Assembly (NCBI GenBank): GCA_002749535.1
Contig: MZZL01000409.1
Location: forward strand, 2,744,160-2,808,159
Reading direction: 5' to 3'
DNA: 64,000 bases
Origin: Apophysomyces variabilis
Taxonomy: Eukaryota > Mucoromycota > Mucoromycetes > Mucorales > Mucoraceae
A program made the translations under genes and the position numbers. The notes below the pieces were generated by a model. It was not told the origin of the DNA, searched no databases, and saw only the letters and a program-made list of their open reading frames with translations. Below, in pieces: positions 48,792-60,609 of this stretch (positions are counted from its first letter, which is position 1; every line of letters begins with the position of its first letter).

Positions 48792-49527
48792 CTCATTTTT
48801 AGCTGCATTTGTAGTATATCTACCAAGTATAGACACATCATTTTTTTATAGAAGAAAATCAATCATATTCCACATAGTTATTTGAGTCTATGAGCTTGTC
48901 AAAGGTTCTTTGACCTCGAGCATTTACTGTTGTCTATTTAATGCGTAATTCTTTTAAGATGGCAATTAGGTCAGACAATGCACTGGAGAAGTGACCAAAA
49001 AGCACTTGCTTTTGTGTTATTCCTCCGATCGGAACGCATCACTCGAGAGGTTGTATGAATCCTAAACGTTTTCGTGTGACCCGTCATATACAAAATAGAA
49101 AGGAATGGCGGCCTCGATGAAAGATGACATAACCCTTATTCTACTTGTGCCATTGATATGGTAAATAAGTTTGATTCGATGGTAGCCTTTTCGACGTGGT
49201 TTTCTATGGGTTGAACTTTGGCCATTGTAGTATTTTAAGGCATAATACCCGAGAAGGCACCGAGAGTGCTTCCAGAAAGAAAATGCTATACGTCATATCG
49301 GTTTTTTTATAAGCAAAACGCTTTCTGTGGTTTCCACGTTTTATGATCCTGTCAATGATTTCTAGGGTGTCTTAGATGGCATGGTGACCGTGTGCGAAGC
49401 AAAACGGATACTGCGTTTCCAAAAATGGTACCTGCTGTTTTAACCTGGTTGGGTTGAGTTCTAATTTGCGATTCCAGCAACCCAGATTTTGTTTCGTCAA
49501 ACTGAAATACTTCTTCCGAAGGAACAG
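48792..49527. other. Intergenic region between CDC50 and ATG27
   Basis: About 740 bases; no coding or RNA feature recognised. Confidence 0.5.
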
Positions 49528-50968
49528 ATGAGAAAGTGCATTTGGTTCGTGATTGCCGTCTGCGCGTTTTCTAATGTGTTGGGAGCTCAGCCCTACTGTG
49601 AACGCGGTTTCAAACCGAAGCCAGACGTTGACTATGAGCTCGATCTATCCAAGCTAAACAGGTACGGGATTGCATTTCTCGGAAAGTACTAGGAACTTCT
49701 GACTTGTCATAGATTGTTTGAAATCAAAGACGTAAAGAAAACGCAGCCGGCGGAAGAAACTACCGAGTTTCAGATCAACCCATGTGATGCCCTTACACCT
49801 CCCACCGATAAGCAAGAAGAGTACTGCGAGCCCGGCACGGTAGGGTCAACCAAGGGAGCGCGTTGTTTCAGGATTTACTTATTTGGTTTGCTGCCACTTT
49901 AGTACATCTGCAGAAGAGTAGTTTACACCTTTAAAGATGGAAAGGCGGTTGTTCCAGTTGTGCAACCTATTGCCGGAGAGTATCAAAAGTAGGAACGGAT
50001 ATTATTTTATTGTATTGGAGAGCAAAACGTAACCTTATACGTGATGCATTAGCTCGAAGCTTGAGCCTGAATTCAAGGTGTTGAGTACGGAGGAAGATTT
50101 GTCAAAAAGTATGTTTGCTTGTATTTCTCGTGAATCGGATGATCACATAGTTTATGCATGGATGGACACTCATGTGCTCATTTATCATTCTAGCCGGTTC
50201 TCGTTATTCGCTCGTGTTGAATGGTGGAAGACAGAATGACCAGAAATATTCCGCACAAATAACATTGGAATGTGATGAATCTCAGGATCGCAACGTATGG
50301 AATTCAACAGACCTGGTGCTTGCTACTGACATTGATCTAAAACAGAAAGAGCCTGCGGAACCCACTATTGTGACTTATCAGAACAATGTTCTTACTATTC
50401 AGTGGAAGACGGTATTTGCTTGCGCGTATGTTCTTATGGGCTGTTTGATTTGTGCGCTCCATACTGATCTTTGCATCTATTCAGTGCTAAGCCTGGAGAA
50501 AAATTGCCCGATAACGGTAATGATCAAAGCTCCCCAGCGGACGGTGGTATGTCAGGTGTCGGTATCTTCTTTACAACGTAAGTTACTTGTTATAATCTGG
50601 TCGTGATGTTTTGTGTTTAATAACGCCGTCGGGGCTTGTCAGTGTGGGTGTCTTGGCTGCTGTTTACTTCGTTGGCGGCGCCATCTATAACTTCAAAGTG
50701 TACAATGCTCGAGGCTTGGATCTAATTCCTCATCGTGGTAAGTGGAAAAAAAGCCAAAAGAGAAATGGATGGAGGCACGAGTTGACATGCATTTGACAGA
50801 TTTCTGGCTTGATTTACCATATTTGATCCGGGTAAGTTCTTGATATTCTTTCATTTGCCTAGTTGATATTGACGTGAGATGTTTGCTTGCTGTCAGGACT
50901 TAATTGCGCATATTGTTGACTCCATTATGTCTCATCGACGTGGAAGTGGTGGATATGTGTCAGTATAG
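49528..50968 (+). CDS. ATG27: Atg27-like type I membrane protein
   Basis: Membrane protein with a mannose-6-phosphate-receptor-like lumenal domain, needed in yeast for Atg9 trafficking between Golgi, endosomes and autophagosome precursors. Begins with a signal peptide MRKCIWFVIAVCAFSNVLGA followed by QPYCERGFKPKPDVDYELDL. Later pieces: LFEIKDVKKTQPAEETTEFQ, YTFKDGKAVVPVVQPIAGEY, SRYSLVLNGGRQNDQKYSA, ITLECDESQDRN. Then one membrane helix (VGVLAAVYFVGGAIYNFKVY) and the conserved tail RGLDLIPH, DLIAHIVDSIMSHRRGSGG, ending YVSV, a Yxx-phi sorting motif as in yeast Atg27. At least seven exons with short introns; internal borders were not all fixed. The start is the ATG giving the signal peptide. 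Confidence 0.9.
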
Positions 50969-51272
50969 ATTCGTATTATCATTTTTTACGGCCGTATCTA
51001 AGGGAGATTGCATCATAAATATCCAAAACACTATTTTATACACCTGCTATATATCTTAACATGGACTTCTAAATGTACTGAAAAAAAATAGCAGGATTCT
51101 TATGAAGGCCATTATTTCTTGTCCATAAGATCGATACATATATCTAACGGCGGCCCATATGTCTGAGTGCAGCAATGTATACTACATTGAAGGATGATGG
51201 TGAAAACATGGATACGCTAAGTGTGTTTATTCATAAAGAAAATCAAATAGATGAGATGTAAACTGTTTGAGT
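50969..51272. other. Convergent spacer
   Basis: About 300 bases between the ATG27 and DUF1479 stop codons; AT-rich, probably two 3' ends, nothing else seen. Confidence 0.5.
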
Positions 51273-52886
51273 TCAAAACGGACCAAGGATCTTGTTATGT
51301 TCCTCCAGAACCTGCTTTTGGCCCTCCGTCATACTGTCTTGGATATCGTAGGGGATAAGTCCCATACTTAATTTTTCTCGTTCGTTTAATGTAGCGGGAG
51401 TAGCCCTGTCCCCAAATGTTTGTTCACAGTGATTCTGGGGGAAGTCGGGAGGCGTTCTATTATCATTCATCAATCACGACATAACATTTATCAAAAAGAC
51501 GTACCTTCCCTCTACAAAGGCATCCCTTTGTCTTTTAAGATACTCTGAGTTCCGCTGACACACAGGCGTGGCCGGAATATACAAGACGGATGAATCTGTA
51601 GCCATTTCGTTCTTTGGCTCAACTGCATGTACTTGGTCACAATGCCTAGTAGAGAAAAACAATCAAAACGTCATGTCTCCCTTTCTTTTCTGGATTCAGA
51701 ATATGACATACCAGAAAACCGCATCTCCACAGTCGACGTCTGGCATAGACACCATGCTCTCGACAATATGGGGATGATCTTCGTTTGTGATATCCTGACA
51801 TCTTCCTGGCCAGGCACCCATGAAGTCACTAAAATAAAGAGCTGTAAGTTTAGATATGCGATTTTCTAAGAATTTTACCTCTTATCCAGGTTACTCTCCA
51901 ACAAGGGCTTCAGGATAAAGTAGGCTGTGGGTTCCTTGATCAACGGAGAGACACGTAGGGTACCGCCTCCCTGGCGAATTTTGCTAATAGCTAACCAGCC
52001 TTGGAAGATACGGAACATGGAGCAACCACCAGGCGAATTATACATGTCCATCTCGGCGCCAATACGATGAGTAACATCAAAAGGGTTGTATTGCTAAGAT
52101 GCAGAAGAGATGAACACTCTGAATAATAAAACAGATCAAAATGTTTACCTCCCAATTGCCCTCTAAAATTTTTGTATAACATCTGCGATATTCTGGATCT
52201 TCCCAGCCTAAAGAAGCATGAGTATGTTGACACGACGGTTGGAAGAATGCTAGCTTACGTTCAATGGATCCACCATCTACATGGCCAGCCAGGGCAAAGT
52301 TGGCATCTCCAGGCTGGCGAATACGGAGCCGATCGCAGTACGTCAAGTTCTTGGTAAGATCAATTTTTGCCGTGGGAGGAGCATACCACAAATGATTAAG
52401 CGCAACGGCCGTTGTGATAAAGTTGGGATGACTTCTGGCGGCCACTTGCGAAGGGGTCCAATAGAGTTCCCAAACCTGGGGTTGGTCTTCTGGAAAACCA
52501 ACAATACCATCATGTTTATCAATATATTCTTGGATACGAGCCTTGTAATCGGCTGCCTCGGCCCGATCAACAACATTTCGGACCACTACAGCGCCCCTCT
52601 TCTCTATCTCCTTGGCAATGCGATCTGGAAAACGCCCGCCATTTGCTCGGATTTCGTCGAATGGCACTTCGGGGATGACAGCAGAACCACGATGGCGGAT
52701 AATGGCATTTTCCTTCTCGAACTGGTTCAGAAGTCTTTCAAAGGACCTTTGCAGGACAGATGGATCTTTTGGAACAATAGTGCGCTTTAATTCGGCAAAT
52801 CGAGGTTCAAGGACAGGTTTGGACGCTCCAAGGTGAGCAAAGACGGATGAAATGTTTCCCTTGCTTTTGGTAGCAGCTTTAAACAT
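51273..52886 (-). CDS. DUF1479 (YbiU-like) Fe(II)/2-oxoglutarate dioxygenase-like protein
   Basis: Starts MFKAATKSKGNISSVFAHLG and contains GAVVVRNVVDRAEAADYKAR, QVWELYWTPSQVAARSHPNF, HLWYAPPTAKIDLTKNLTYC and LRIRQPGDANFALAGHVDGG. The HVD in this last part and the later HCDQVHAVEPKNEM supply an H-x-D...H iron triad as in phytanoyl-CoA-type dioxygenases. A downstream exon carries YNPFDVTHRIG and MFRIFQGWLAISK. About five exons, estimated 450-470 residues, the size of fungal and bacterial DUF1479 proteins. The substrate is unknown in the family. The chosen ATG at 52886 gives the family N terminus; an upstream in-frame Met would add 20 residues without similarity. Confidence 0.85.
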
Positions 52887-53455
52887 GATCAAAAATAAAA
52901 TAAAAGTACGTGATTTTGGATCGACGATTAGGCTTGCTGTCAACACGGGGAAGCCATATTTATTTTGCTAATTTCGAACACAGCGGCCGCTAATGCCGTG
53001 GTAAAAGGCTCTGCCATGGAAACATTTCCGGGCGTCATTTACCCCACGCCTAAATTGAAATCCCGGCGCAATGACCCAACCCAGCCGCGGTTGATGAAGT
53101 TGTCAAAGGCCAATGACATAAGCCTCGCAGTCAATTACTCGGTATCCAAAGGAAACATACGGGTCTTTGTTTTACACGTTTAAAGAAACATGCATCTGGT
53201 AACAATAAGACCCACAAAAGGAATAGTAAGTGTGAAAAAAAAAGAAACTTGTGAAACTCATAACAAGAACCAGAATAGGAAAACAGAACAACTTAAACAG
53301 CATATTTGTAGCAGCACACACATTTAAATTGCCTGATGATTACTTTTTTTTGCTGTTTTTTATTTGCTTTCATAACTTTTTGTTCATTAAATCCTGGAAG
53401 AGAAAAGGTTATGAATACAAGCTGTGTCAAAATTCGTTCGTTCATCGTTCTATAC
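52887..53455. other. Intergenic region between DUF1479 gene and RBG1
   Basis: About 570 bases upstream of the DUF1479 gene and downstream of RBG1 (both minus). Nothing coding recognised; a frame at 52965-53183 (+) has no known domain. Confidence 0.45.
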
Positions 53456-55092
53456 TTACTTTTTCACGATTTGAACAACATCTTCGTCCTGAAGTATGTG
53501 TTCTTTACCCACCTTCTGTGGATTATGTTTCACAGAAGATCCCCAGACATAGGCACTATAAACAGATAATATTTAGTTTCTCCAGATATTCCAAAAAAAA
53601 AATCACTGAGATGTACCATTTAAACTGTTCTAGAATGGCCTTGTGAATGTTGTTACAGAAATCCTCGACGGAACATTTGTCAGACGTCATGACAACAGGC
53701 GTTTCATAATCAGGAAGCTGTCCTTTAGGTTTGGTATATATTCTAACCAAGTCTAGTTTCTGTTGTATCCCCCTTAGAAAAGCTTCATTATGATCTGGTT
53801 CATTACCTTCCACATCGTTTCTAATAATTCATCAAAGTTCCACTCATGATGGGCACAGATAGGTACAGCGTTAGGGATCTTGTAGATAAGGTCTAATTCT
53901 TCAATCGAGATCTGATCGATCTTATTAAGAACGTAGATGCAAGGTATGTAAATTCTGCAACAGCGTAAGTCAAATCAAATATTATCTCGTGCACATCCTA
54001 TATTTACCGGTTGCCCTAATATTACAGAAAGTAAGAGATAATGTATAAATTAACGAGAACCATACCTCAACAACATCAATCAGATCATCAATAGTAGAAT
54101 CTTCCTTGAAGGAGATATCAGCATTATGAATTCTATACTCACTCAACACAGCCTTCACTTCATCAACTGTGATGTGTGTCAAAGGTACAGTATTTGTCAT
54201 GTTGATACCACCCTTCTCTTTCTTTTTGAAAATAATAGCTGGTGGTTTCTTGTTCAGCCGGATACCAAAGCCTTCCAGTTCCTTTTCAATGATCCTTTTA
54301 TCGGTCATTGGCTTTAACACGTCAAGCACGATAAAAATCAGAGAACATGTGCGGGCAACTATACTCGCATTTAGTGCTATCATGGATATTCAATGTCCCC
54401 ATTCTGACCTGCAATAACTTGACGACCACGACCCTTGCCATCCTTGGCACCTTCAATAATACCCGGAAGATCAAGAATCTGTCAAACCTCGTTTGAGCCT
54501 CTGGGTTGAGCAATGGCACGTGTCTTACTTGAAGTTTTGCACCTTTATACTGCACAACACCCGGAACTGTAGTCAGTGTTGTAAACTCGTATGCACCCAC
54601 TTCGGAGTGTGTGCCTGTGAGCTTGGACATCAATGTAGATTTGCCGACGGAAGGGAAACCTAAACACATATTAATCCGGGACAAAGCAAATTCAATCTAC
54701 ATACCGACAAAACCAATACGAGCTACACCGGTCTTTGCCACATCGAAACCCACTAATTGTCCATCAAAGCTTAGCATGTCATAACGTCCTGATTGTTGTC
54801 CTGTGCCTACCTCCTCCTCCGCCGCCTCCTCCACCGGAGGGCATCAACAAATCGCGTTTCAGTTTGGCAAGCTTAGCTTTAAGTTGACCCAAATGATAAG
54901 ATGTGGCCTTATTCTTTTGGGTCCTGGCCATCTCATTCTAGAAAAAGAATCCCTAGCATTCAGTAACGATCGATTCGACGTGTAAGATTCCGCTTACTTC
55001 GATTTCCTACACAATTTTTAACATTCTAGGTCAGTTTTCATTGTTAGCAATTGCCCTTTAATTCCTACTTTAATTTTCTCGACTAAACTCAT
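53456..55092 (-). CDS. RBG1: DRG1-type ribosome-associated GTPase Rbg1
   Basis: Developmentally regulated GTP-binding protein; with its Dfrp1/Tma46 partner it binds translating ribosomes and helps resolve stalls. G motifs seen: GFPSVGKST (P-loop), [19 protein letters not shown] (G3), LNKIDQ (G4). The TGS-like end includes [19 protein letters not shown] and closes with [12 protein letters not shown]1 and not DRG2 is shown by [32 protein letters not shown] and IHNADI. The N terminus needs a microexon: exon 1 55092-55069 (MSLVEKIK), exon 2 only 9 bases at 54998-55006 (Glu-Ile-Glu), exon 3 from 54937 ([17 protein letters not shown]). A glycine run sits before the G domain near 54820. All three N-terminal exons are in phase 0. 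Confidence 0.95.
54998..55006 (-). other. RBG1: Nine-base microexon of RBG1
   Basis: GAAATCGAA is flanked on the minus strand by an acceptor (TGTGTAG) and a donor (GTAAGC). It joins in phase 0 between MSLVEKIK and NEMARTQ to give KIKEIENEMARTQ, matching the conserved [15 protein letters not shown] of this family. Flanking introns are 62 and 60 bases, the usual size here. Confidence 0.85.
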
Positions 55093-55640
55093 GCTGATCA
55101 AACTTAGAGCGTTATTTTTCGAACTTGCTCCATGATTTTATTTTTTGGGCAACCATTTTGCCCGTCACAGGACTGTTTCGAAAAACGCTTTGGATGTCAC
55201 GAAGATGTCTCATCGCTTGTAACAGATACTCTCCTGTCTGTTGATTTTTCAATTACAAGAAAGAAACAGTTATGATAAATGCAGTTAGCAAAGTACACTA
55301 CTTGTTGTATCTGTATATAGAACCTTTCAAGTTTTGCCATGTAAACAATAAGGTAATGATTTCATAAAGTAACTATAGATGCGCGTACAATAACATATTC
55401 TACCTTATATTACCGCAACAAATAACTAACCATGGGGTCCTTTTGCTTATGCACGATATACCAAATCGCTTCTCTCCACTGCGGCATACGGGTAATATAT
55501 TCGCACAGTAACGCACCGATATATAAAACAGTCCAACGTCCGGTTCGAACAGGCGGACTTTTCATAACACAACAAGATCGATGCCTGCTGTACTGGAAAA
55601 GGGAAAAACGCTGGTTTGGCTATCCGACTGTCCGAACTTA
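55093..55640. other. Divergent promoter region between RBG1 and the Rsc7-like gene
   Basis: About 550 bases; no coding region or clear TATA element recognised. Confidence 0.5.
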
Positions 55641-58598
55641 ATGTCTCCAAAAGGTATGAGACACTTGTTATGACTTGTAGCATGTCGATCATCGTATTAT
55701 GCGAGTTGAACTGCCATTCGAACGTCTTATACCTTGAGATTAGAGGTTACTACCGGGAGAAAACGAAGGGGAAGACCTCCGCGCAGGCGATCTTCAAACA
55801 CCAAATTCGTGAAGGACGTACTAGACAATGACGAATCGAGTGATCACACTGGAACCGATGAATATATTGATCGCGGAAAAATATCGGCTGTTTCTGACGG
55901 TGAAGCAGGAGATGATTCAAATACTGCGACGGGCAGAAAACGTGGAAGGCCAAAATACAGCACAAACGCGAAAGACCTTGAGGAAAGCGAGCCCAAACGG
56001 CGGAAGGAAGACGAGAATTGGGAAAATGGCGAATCGATAGACAGCGAAACTGATGAAGCTGGAGAAGAAAAAATTGACAAAGAGGGTCGTTTACGTGGAG
56101 GTACTATACAGCATTCGTACATACCCGACAGTGTACCAAGCTGAACCATTGTTTAGGCCGTGAATACAAGGTATCAACGTTTACGTTGCCAACACGCGGA
56201 GATGTGCTTTTGATGTTTGCCATGGATCCAGCAAAAGTGCTCGGTTATAGAGACAGTTATTTGTTTTTCCACAAGAACCCACAGTTGAGACGCGTCCGAA
56301 TTAGCGAAGAGGAGAAGAAGTGGTTAGTAGAGCAAAAATTATTGGTATCATGGTTTCGGAATCGTGATGTCGCAGTGGTTACTGCCCGATCTGTCTTCAA
56401 ATGTTTTGGATCGAGAATCATTAAGAATGGGAAACGGCGCAGAGACGATTATTTTGGGACTCAGGATGATGAAGGGGAAGGCGAATTAGACGAGTCCGAG
56501 AGTGATTCCTCCGACACCATAGCTCGTCGATCGCTTATCAAAAAGACACCACTTTCAAACGATTACATGAGCAGCTCGCCTGTTAATAAAGCAACTTGGA
56601 TGCATCATGCAGCACTAGCTGTCAGAGGCTTCAATGCACAGCTTCATGAACGCCGTGCTGAAAAGCCTACATTTTATGATATCCATACAAACGTAAACCA
56701 AGTTGCATCCGCGACACAGCCAACTTCTTGTACATTTGAACTGGTGGAGAATTCCGAGAAGCAAACTTCAACGACAACTCATGTGGCCTTCGAGAATTCG
56801 CTTGTGAAAAATCGCGCCGCACGTTTTCAAGGCGTTGGAAAAGATCTTTTAGAAAGCACATATGATAACAGAAAAGTCTTGGAAGTACTACCATGTAACA
56901 TTAGGTCCAGTGCATCCGATATCATTTCGCTACATCAACCGGAGATCGGACCAACAGAGGATCAAGAAGAGATTTATCCTTTAGCCCTTATAGAGGGACA
57001 ATATCAAGCTTCATTTCCAATGTAAGTATGGGGAAGCATTGAATATCTTTTAAATGAAATATGTTCACCGGATGAATTAGTCATTCTACAAGATTCAGCC
57101 AGCCAGAGCCAAAAATTATATCACCATCTGCCGTAGCTGCTACTGCCCAATCTATCATGGCACAACAATATTACCTTAACCAAGTTTATCAAGCAGTAAA
57201 CAATAATATGGCAGCGTTTGCGGAACAAGCAGCATCAACGACCCCTACCACACAATCACCATCATTAGTGCGACCTCCTATTGCGAAAGCCAGTATAGCG
57301 CCGCAGAGTTCCTCACCAAGGCCGATATCGATCGCAGGTCCCACGCCTCCTGTACCGGCACCTCCTGTACCTCCTAGACCCCCTGTATGCAAAATCTCAT
57401 TTTGGTTTCTAGACTAATTCATCTTTTGGGGGAATAGAAACCTGTAGATAAAATCATTGAGCCTACCTTATGTGGTTATATTACGCCGAAAGGACAAGCC
57501 TGTAAGCGCACAGTGATGATTCCCGGTGAAAAATGTCCAGCACATGCAGCTGCGAGTTCCGCAAAGCCATCTACAGGTGACAGCAAAGGTGTCAATGCAT
57601 CACAGGTAATCTGGATGATGTTTAAGAAGGTTAGGCTAACGGAAAGGAATGATACTGAAAGTCAGCGTACTCAGAAAGCAGTTGTGCTGAGTGTCACGGT
57701 TTGAGTGCGCCATCGGAACGCTTACCTAAGGATGGGAAGAAGATATGTGATACGTTTGCCATGGTAACTTGCGCAAAATGCGACTTGAAATACCATCCAT
57801 TCTGTGTAAATTTGAAAACTCCTCGGCAGCTGGCTGCAGTTGAATCATATCCATGGTCATGTCCTCGATGCAAAGTTTGTTGTGTGTGCAAGATGCCTGG
57901 TGATAAAACGAAGTTGATGATATGCGATGGATGTGACAGAGAATGGCACACGGAATGGTAAGCAATTAATTATTATGCGAGGTAAAATTAAGCTCGGTGA
58001 TTTTAGCTGTAACCCTAAAGTGGAAGGTATCCCCAAAGGTATGAAGCCTTTTTTTCAAAATAAATGAGCTAACCGTAACGATGGCGTCAATATAGAGTCC
58101 TGGCTATGTCCCCTTTGCGCTGATTGTCACAGCTGCGATGAAAGAGAAGGAGCAAATGGAGAAAAGACCAGTTATTGTCATGCAGTGGCGCCGCCAAGTG
58201 ATCGGTTCAAATTTCCGGTCTATCTGGCAACGTATTGCAACAAATGCTACGATAACTTTAACGAAGATAGATTTTGTCCGATATGTCTAAAGACGTTCTC
58301 GGAAGAGGATGATAATGACGATGAAGATAATGAGATGGTCGCCTGTGATTCCTGTGATCATTGGATCCATACCGGTTGTGATGAGACCTTGACACCGGAG
58401 AAATATCAAAATCTCTGCGATGACGAGGAGGCCAAATATCTATGTCCGTTATGTGCTGATAGTGTCAAACCCTTAGTTCATACAGGGACTGCCGTGATGG
58501 CACTCAAAGGATTGTCTGCGCCTAGTGGCTATTGCGTAGGCATGATAGGGGGCAAGGTATGTGGTACGGTACATCGTGATACGTATCTCACGCAATGA
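55641..58598 (+). CDS. Chromatin-remodeller subunit: AT-hooks + Rsc7/Swp82 domain + PHD fingers
   Basis: Probable subunit of a SWI/SNF or RSC complex. Exon 1 (55641-55653, MSPKE) joins 55744-56100, which holds two AT-hook-like motifs (KRRGRPPRRR, RKRGRPKYS) and an acidic stretch. Exon 56157-57021 carries the Rsc7/Swp82 domain: REYKVSTFTLPTRGD, LGYRDSYLFFHKNP, VTARSVFKCFGSRIIKNG, RRRDDYF. After a proline-rich linker comes CGYITPKGQACKRTV with KCPAH, a small Cys/His motif. Then three PHD-type fingers: CAECH to WSCPRC; CCVCKMPGDKTKLMICDGCD to WLCPLC; CPICLKTF to ACDSCDHWIHTGCD to YLCPLC. It ends with a second YC..KVCGTVH motif. About nine exons, near 800 residues. The border near 57580-57690 is unsure. 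Animal PHF10/DPF proteins have a similar combination. Confidence 0.88.
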
Positions 58599-58973
58599 AA
58601 ATTAGATAAAGACAAGAGGCGTAGTAAACTATAAAAAAATCAAATTAGGAGTCCCCGAAATAAACGGGACAGGCATGGCAGAAATGCCAAGGTTGTGAGA
58701 AAAATAAAGCCTTTTCATTCGTAGAAAGGTTAAAAACTTGTAAAGTCTATAGGCTGCCGCATAATAAGCCATGTGTAGGATATGCCTTGAAGCATCTTTA
58801 GAAAGAAGGAGTATGCACTTTTCGACACGGCCCTTCTTCCAAAACAAGCAAATAATGCATTGCTGCTGTCGGATTCCGAAAAGTTGTTCACGCAGCAAAC
58901 TGCGGCAGTGGCGCAGTCTTACAGTTAAATAGCTTGATATCTGCACCTTTTCTTCCCATCATTCTCACAAAAT
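58599..58973. other. Intergenic spacer
   Basis: About 375 bases between two plus-strand genes; a minus-strand frame here has no recognised domain. Confidence 0.5.
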
Positions 58974-59792
58974 ATGAACAATTTCCCTATTGCATTTGCT
59001 GAACCAGTCCGCTGTGTTGACGACGAAAGTGCTCTAGCGGCTTACTATGCCATGATTTGCGATGAAGACGGGTTTCCGTCTCTCCAAAATTCAAAACCAT
59101 CCGCCGCACCAGACTGGCAAGTTATCAAGATGCAAGACTTAGAAGAAGATGAACTTCAACATACATTTACACCGGTCACATCAAATGATCATGACCCATC
59201 TAATGCCTGGCACCGTGTCGACACGATGAATGCACCCTATGCAGAAATAGCAGAGAAGGCCGTGTATCTACCAGCGCCGGAGCCCCGTCGTGTCTCTTTC
59301 CTCCCTCGTATGACCCACAGAAAGCAAAAAATTAATGTCGATGCACGACAGCAAAATGTATCAGAAGATGTTGACGACGAGGCGATAGATCTTTGGACAC
59401 TGCGTAAAGGACATAGTGTAGAATCACAGCGACTCACTTACAGGCAAATTCGAAGAGAAAGACAACATGCAATACGGTGGTTAGACGCAGGCTTTTACGA
59501 TTTAGAGACAGTACAACGGTTATTTGACCAACGCACCCCAACAAACGTCCTGCCAATAAACGAGCAAGAAGGAAAGATGCAACGAAAACTCGACTGGATT
59601 ATCAGAAATAATTGGCATTCCAAATTGCGCATTTCCAAGTCCGCTCCCCGCCGAGAACAGTTAGTGGTTGGCCTTGCTGGTGAAGAGGAGCTTGAGAAGG
59701 CGTTACGCATGATACCGGAACACAAATTGCCCGAATCGGCAAGGATGCTTCTTGCTAGTAGCCGTGACCCTGTGATTTGGTGCGTAACTTAA
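58974..59792 (+). CDS. Uncharacterised 272-residue protein
   Basis: Single exon. The first ~110 residues are acidic and look disordered (DLEEDELQHTFTPVTS); the second half is basic and helical: RLTYRQIRRERQHAIRWLDA, GFYDLETVQRLFDQRTPTN, QRKLDWIIRNNWHSKLRISK, GEEELEKALRMIPEHKLPES. The alternation of helices with conserved-looking Trp/Leu suggests a small fold in residues ~150-270. No domain recognised, no membrane helix or signal peptide. Codon use and length make it a likely real gene. It follows the Rsc7-like gene on the same strand. Confidence 0.75.
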   Translation: MNNFPIAFAEPVRCVDDESALAAYYAMICDEDGFPSLQNSKPSAAPDWQVIKMQDLEEDELQHTFTPVTSNDHDPSNAWHRVDTMNAPYAEIAEKAVYLPAPEPRRVSFLPRMTHRKQKINVDARQQNVSEDVDDEAIDLWTLRKGHSVESQRLTYRQIRRERQHAIRWLDAGFYDLETVQRLFDQRTPTNVLPINEQEGKMQRKLDWIIRNNWHSKLRISKSAPRREQLVVGLAGEEELEKALRMIPEHKLPESARMLLASSRDPVIWCVT

Positions 59793-60595
59793 CGGATTCT
59801 TGCGAATTGTAATTTTCAACCACCAAATAAAACATAAAACAACGTTTTTCACTCAATTGCGAAATAATAACAGAAAAAATAGGCGTCCATCAGGATCTTA
59901 GTTTGCTATGTTTCCTATTGGCTTCAAACTTCATCTACTAGATTCGATAAGCACAAGTGTGATACGTATCAATAGCAAAACCTGTTTCTACTTGAGCAAG
60001 GGGAAGTGTCTTTGGTCTCGGCAATAAAATCCAAGTTTTTCGCAAACTACTCGTGTACTAGTCTATCAATAACGTTATAAGCCATTTGGTTTACCAAAAA
60101 GCAGAAAAGATATCTCAGGGACACTGAAAAATAGTTTATCGATCGGTTGGCGACACGACCACATTGAAAAATAGACTCCACCTCCCTTTCTCTTATTGCT
60201 ATCGAAAGACCCATTTCTTTTTCTTTCACCCCTTTTCGGTTTTTCTCCGTCTCCATGCATCCCTTCTGATTTACCCTACCAACCGTTTAAAAAGGCCGCT
60301 CTTAAAAATAAAGCATGTACGTTGTCTTGCTTCTCATTCTCAACATTCGTTTTTGTCGGTCTCTCAACCCTACATCAATCCCTTCCCTTCCTTTTCTTTC
60401 TTTCCTTTCATAACTGTTAGATGAAAACCGTTCGACTAGCATTGATAAACAAAAAGTTTGATGATCAATATACATTTGATCTTCAAGGTTATGTGAGTCT
60501 TAGAAACTTAAACGATCCTTGCGGACTAAAACAAAGCTACTACTACTACTACCACTACTACGAAAAAGCTTACTATTCAAGATTTCTGCTCGACA
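59793..60595. other. Intergenic/leader region of the two-helix membrane protein gene
   Basis: About 800 bases. The last part is a pyrimidine-rich leader (CTTTTCTTTCTTTCC near 60390). It includes an upstream open frame and a CTA/CTC-type trinucleotide run (60537-60560). Confidence 0.5.
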
Positions 60596-60609
60596 ATGAG
60601 TCTGTTTAA
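60421..60609 (+). promoter_or_regulatory. Upstream open reading frame overlapping the next CDS
   Basis: A 62-codon frame beginning MKTVRLALINKKFDDQ overlaps the main ATG (60596) by 14 bases in another frame. Its middle is a tyrosine run (SYYYYYHYYEK) from the triplet tract. It could lower translation of the main frame, or be spliced out of the mature leader. Confidence 0.4.
60537..60560 (+). repeat. TAC/CTA triplet run
   Basis: ACTACTACTACTACCACTAC-type microsatellite in the leader of the downstream gene; encodes the Tyr run of the upstream frame. Confidence 0.6.

Noticed and set aside
54803..54985. Plus-strand Ser-rich frame ([10 protein letters not shown])
   Set aside because: Antisense of the glycine run and N-terminal part of RBG1.
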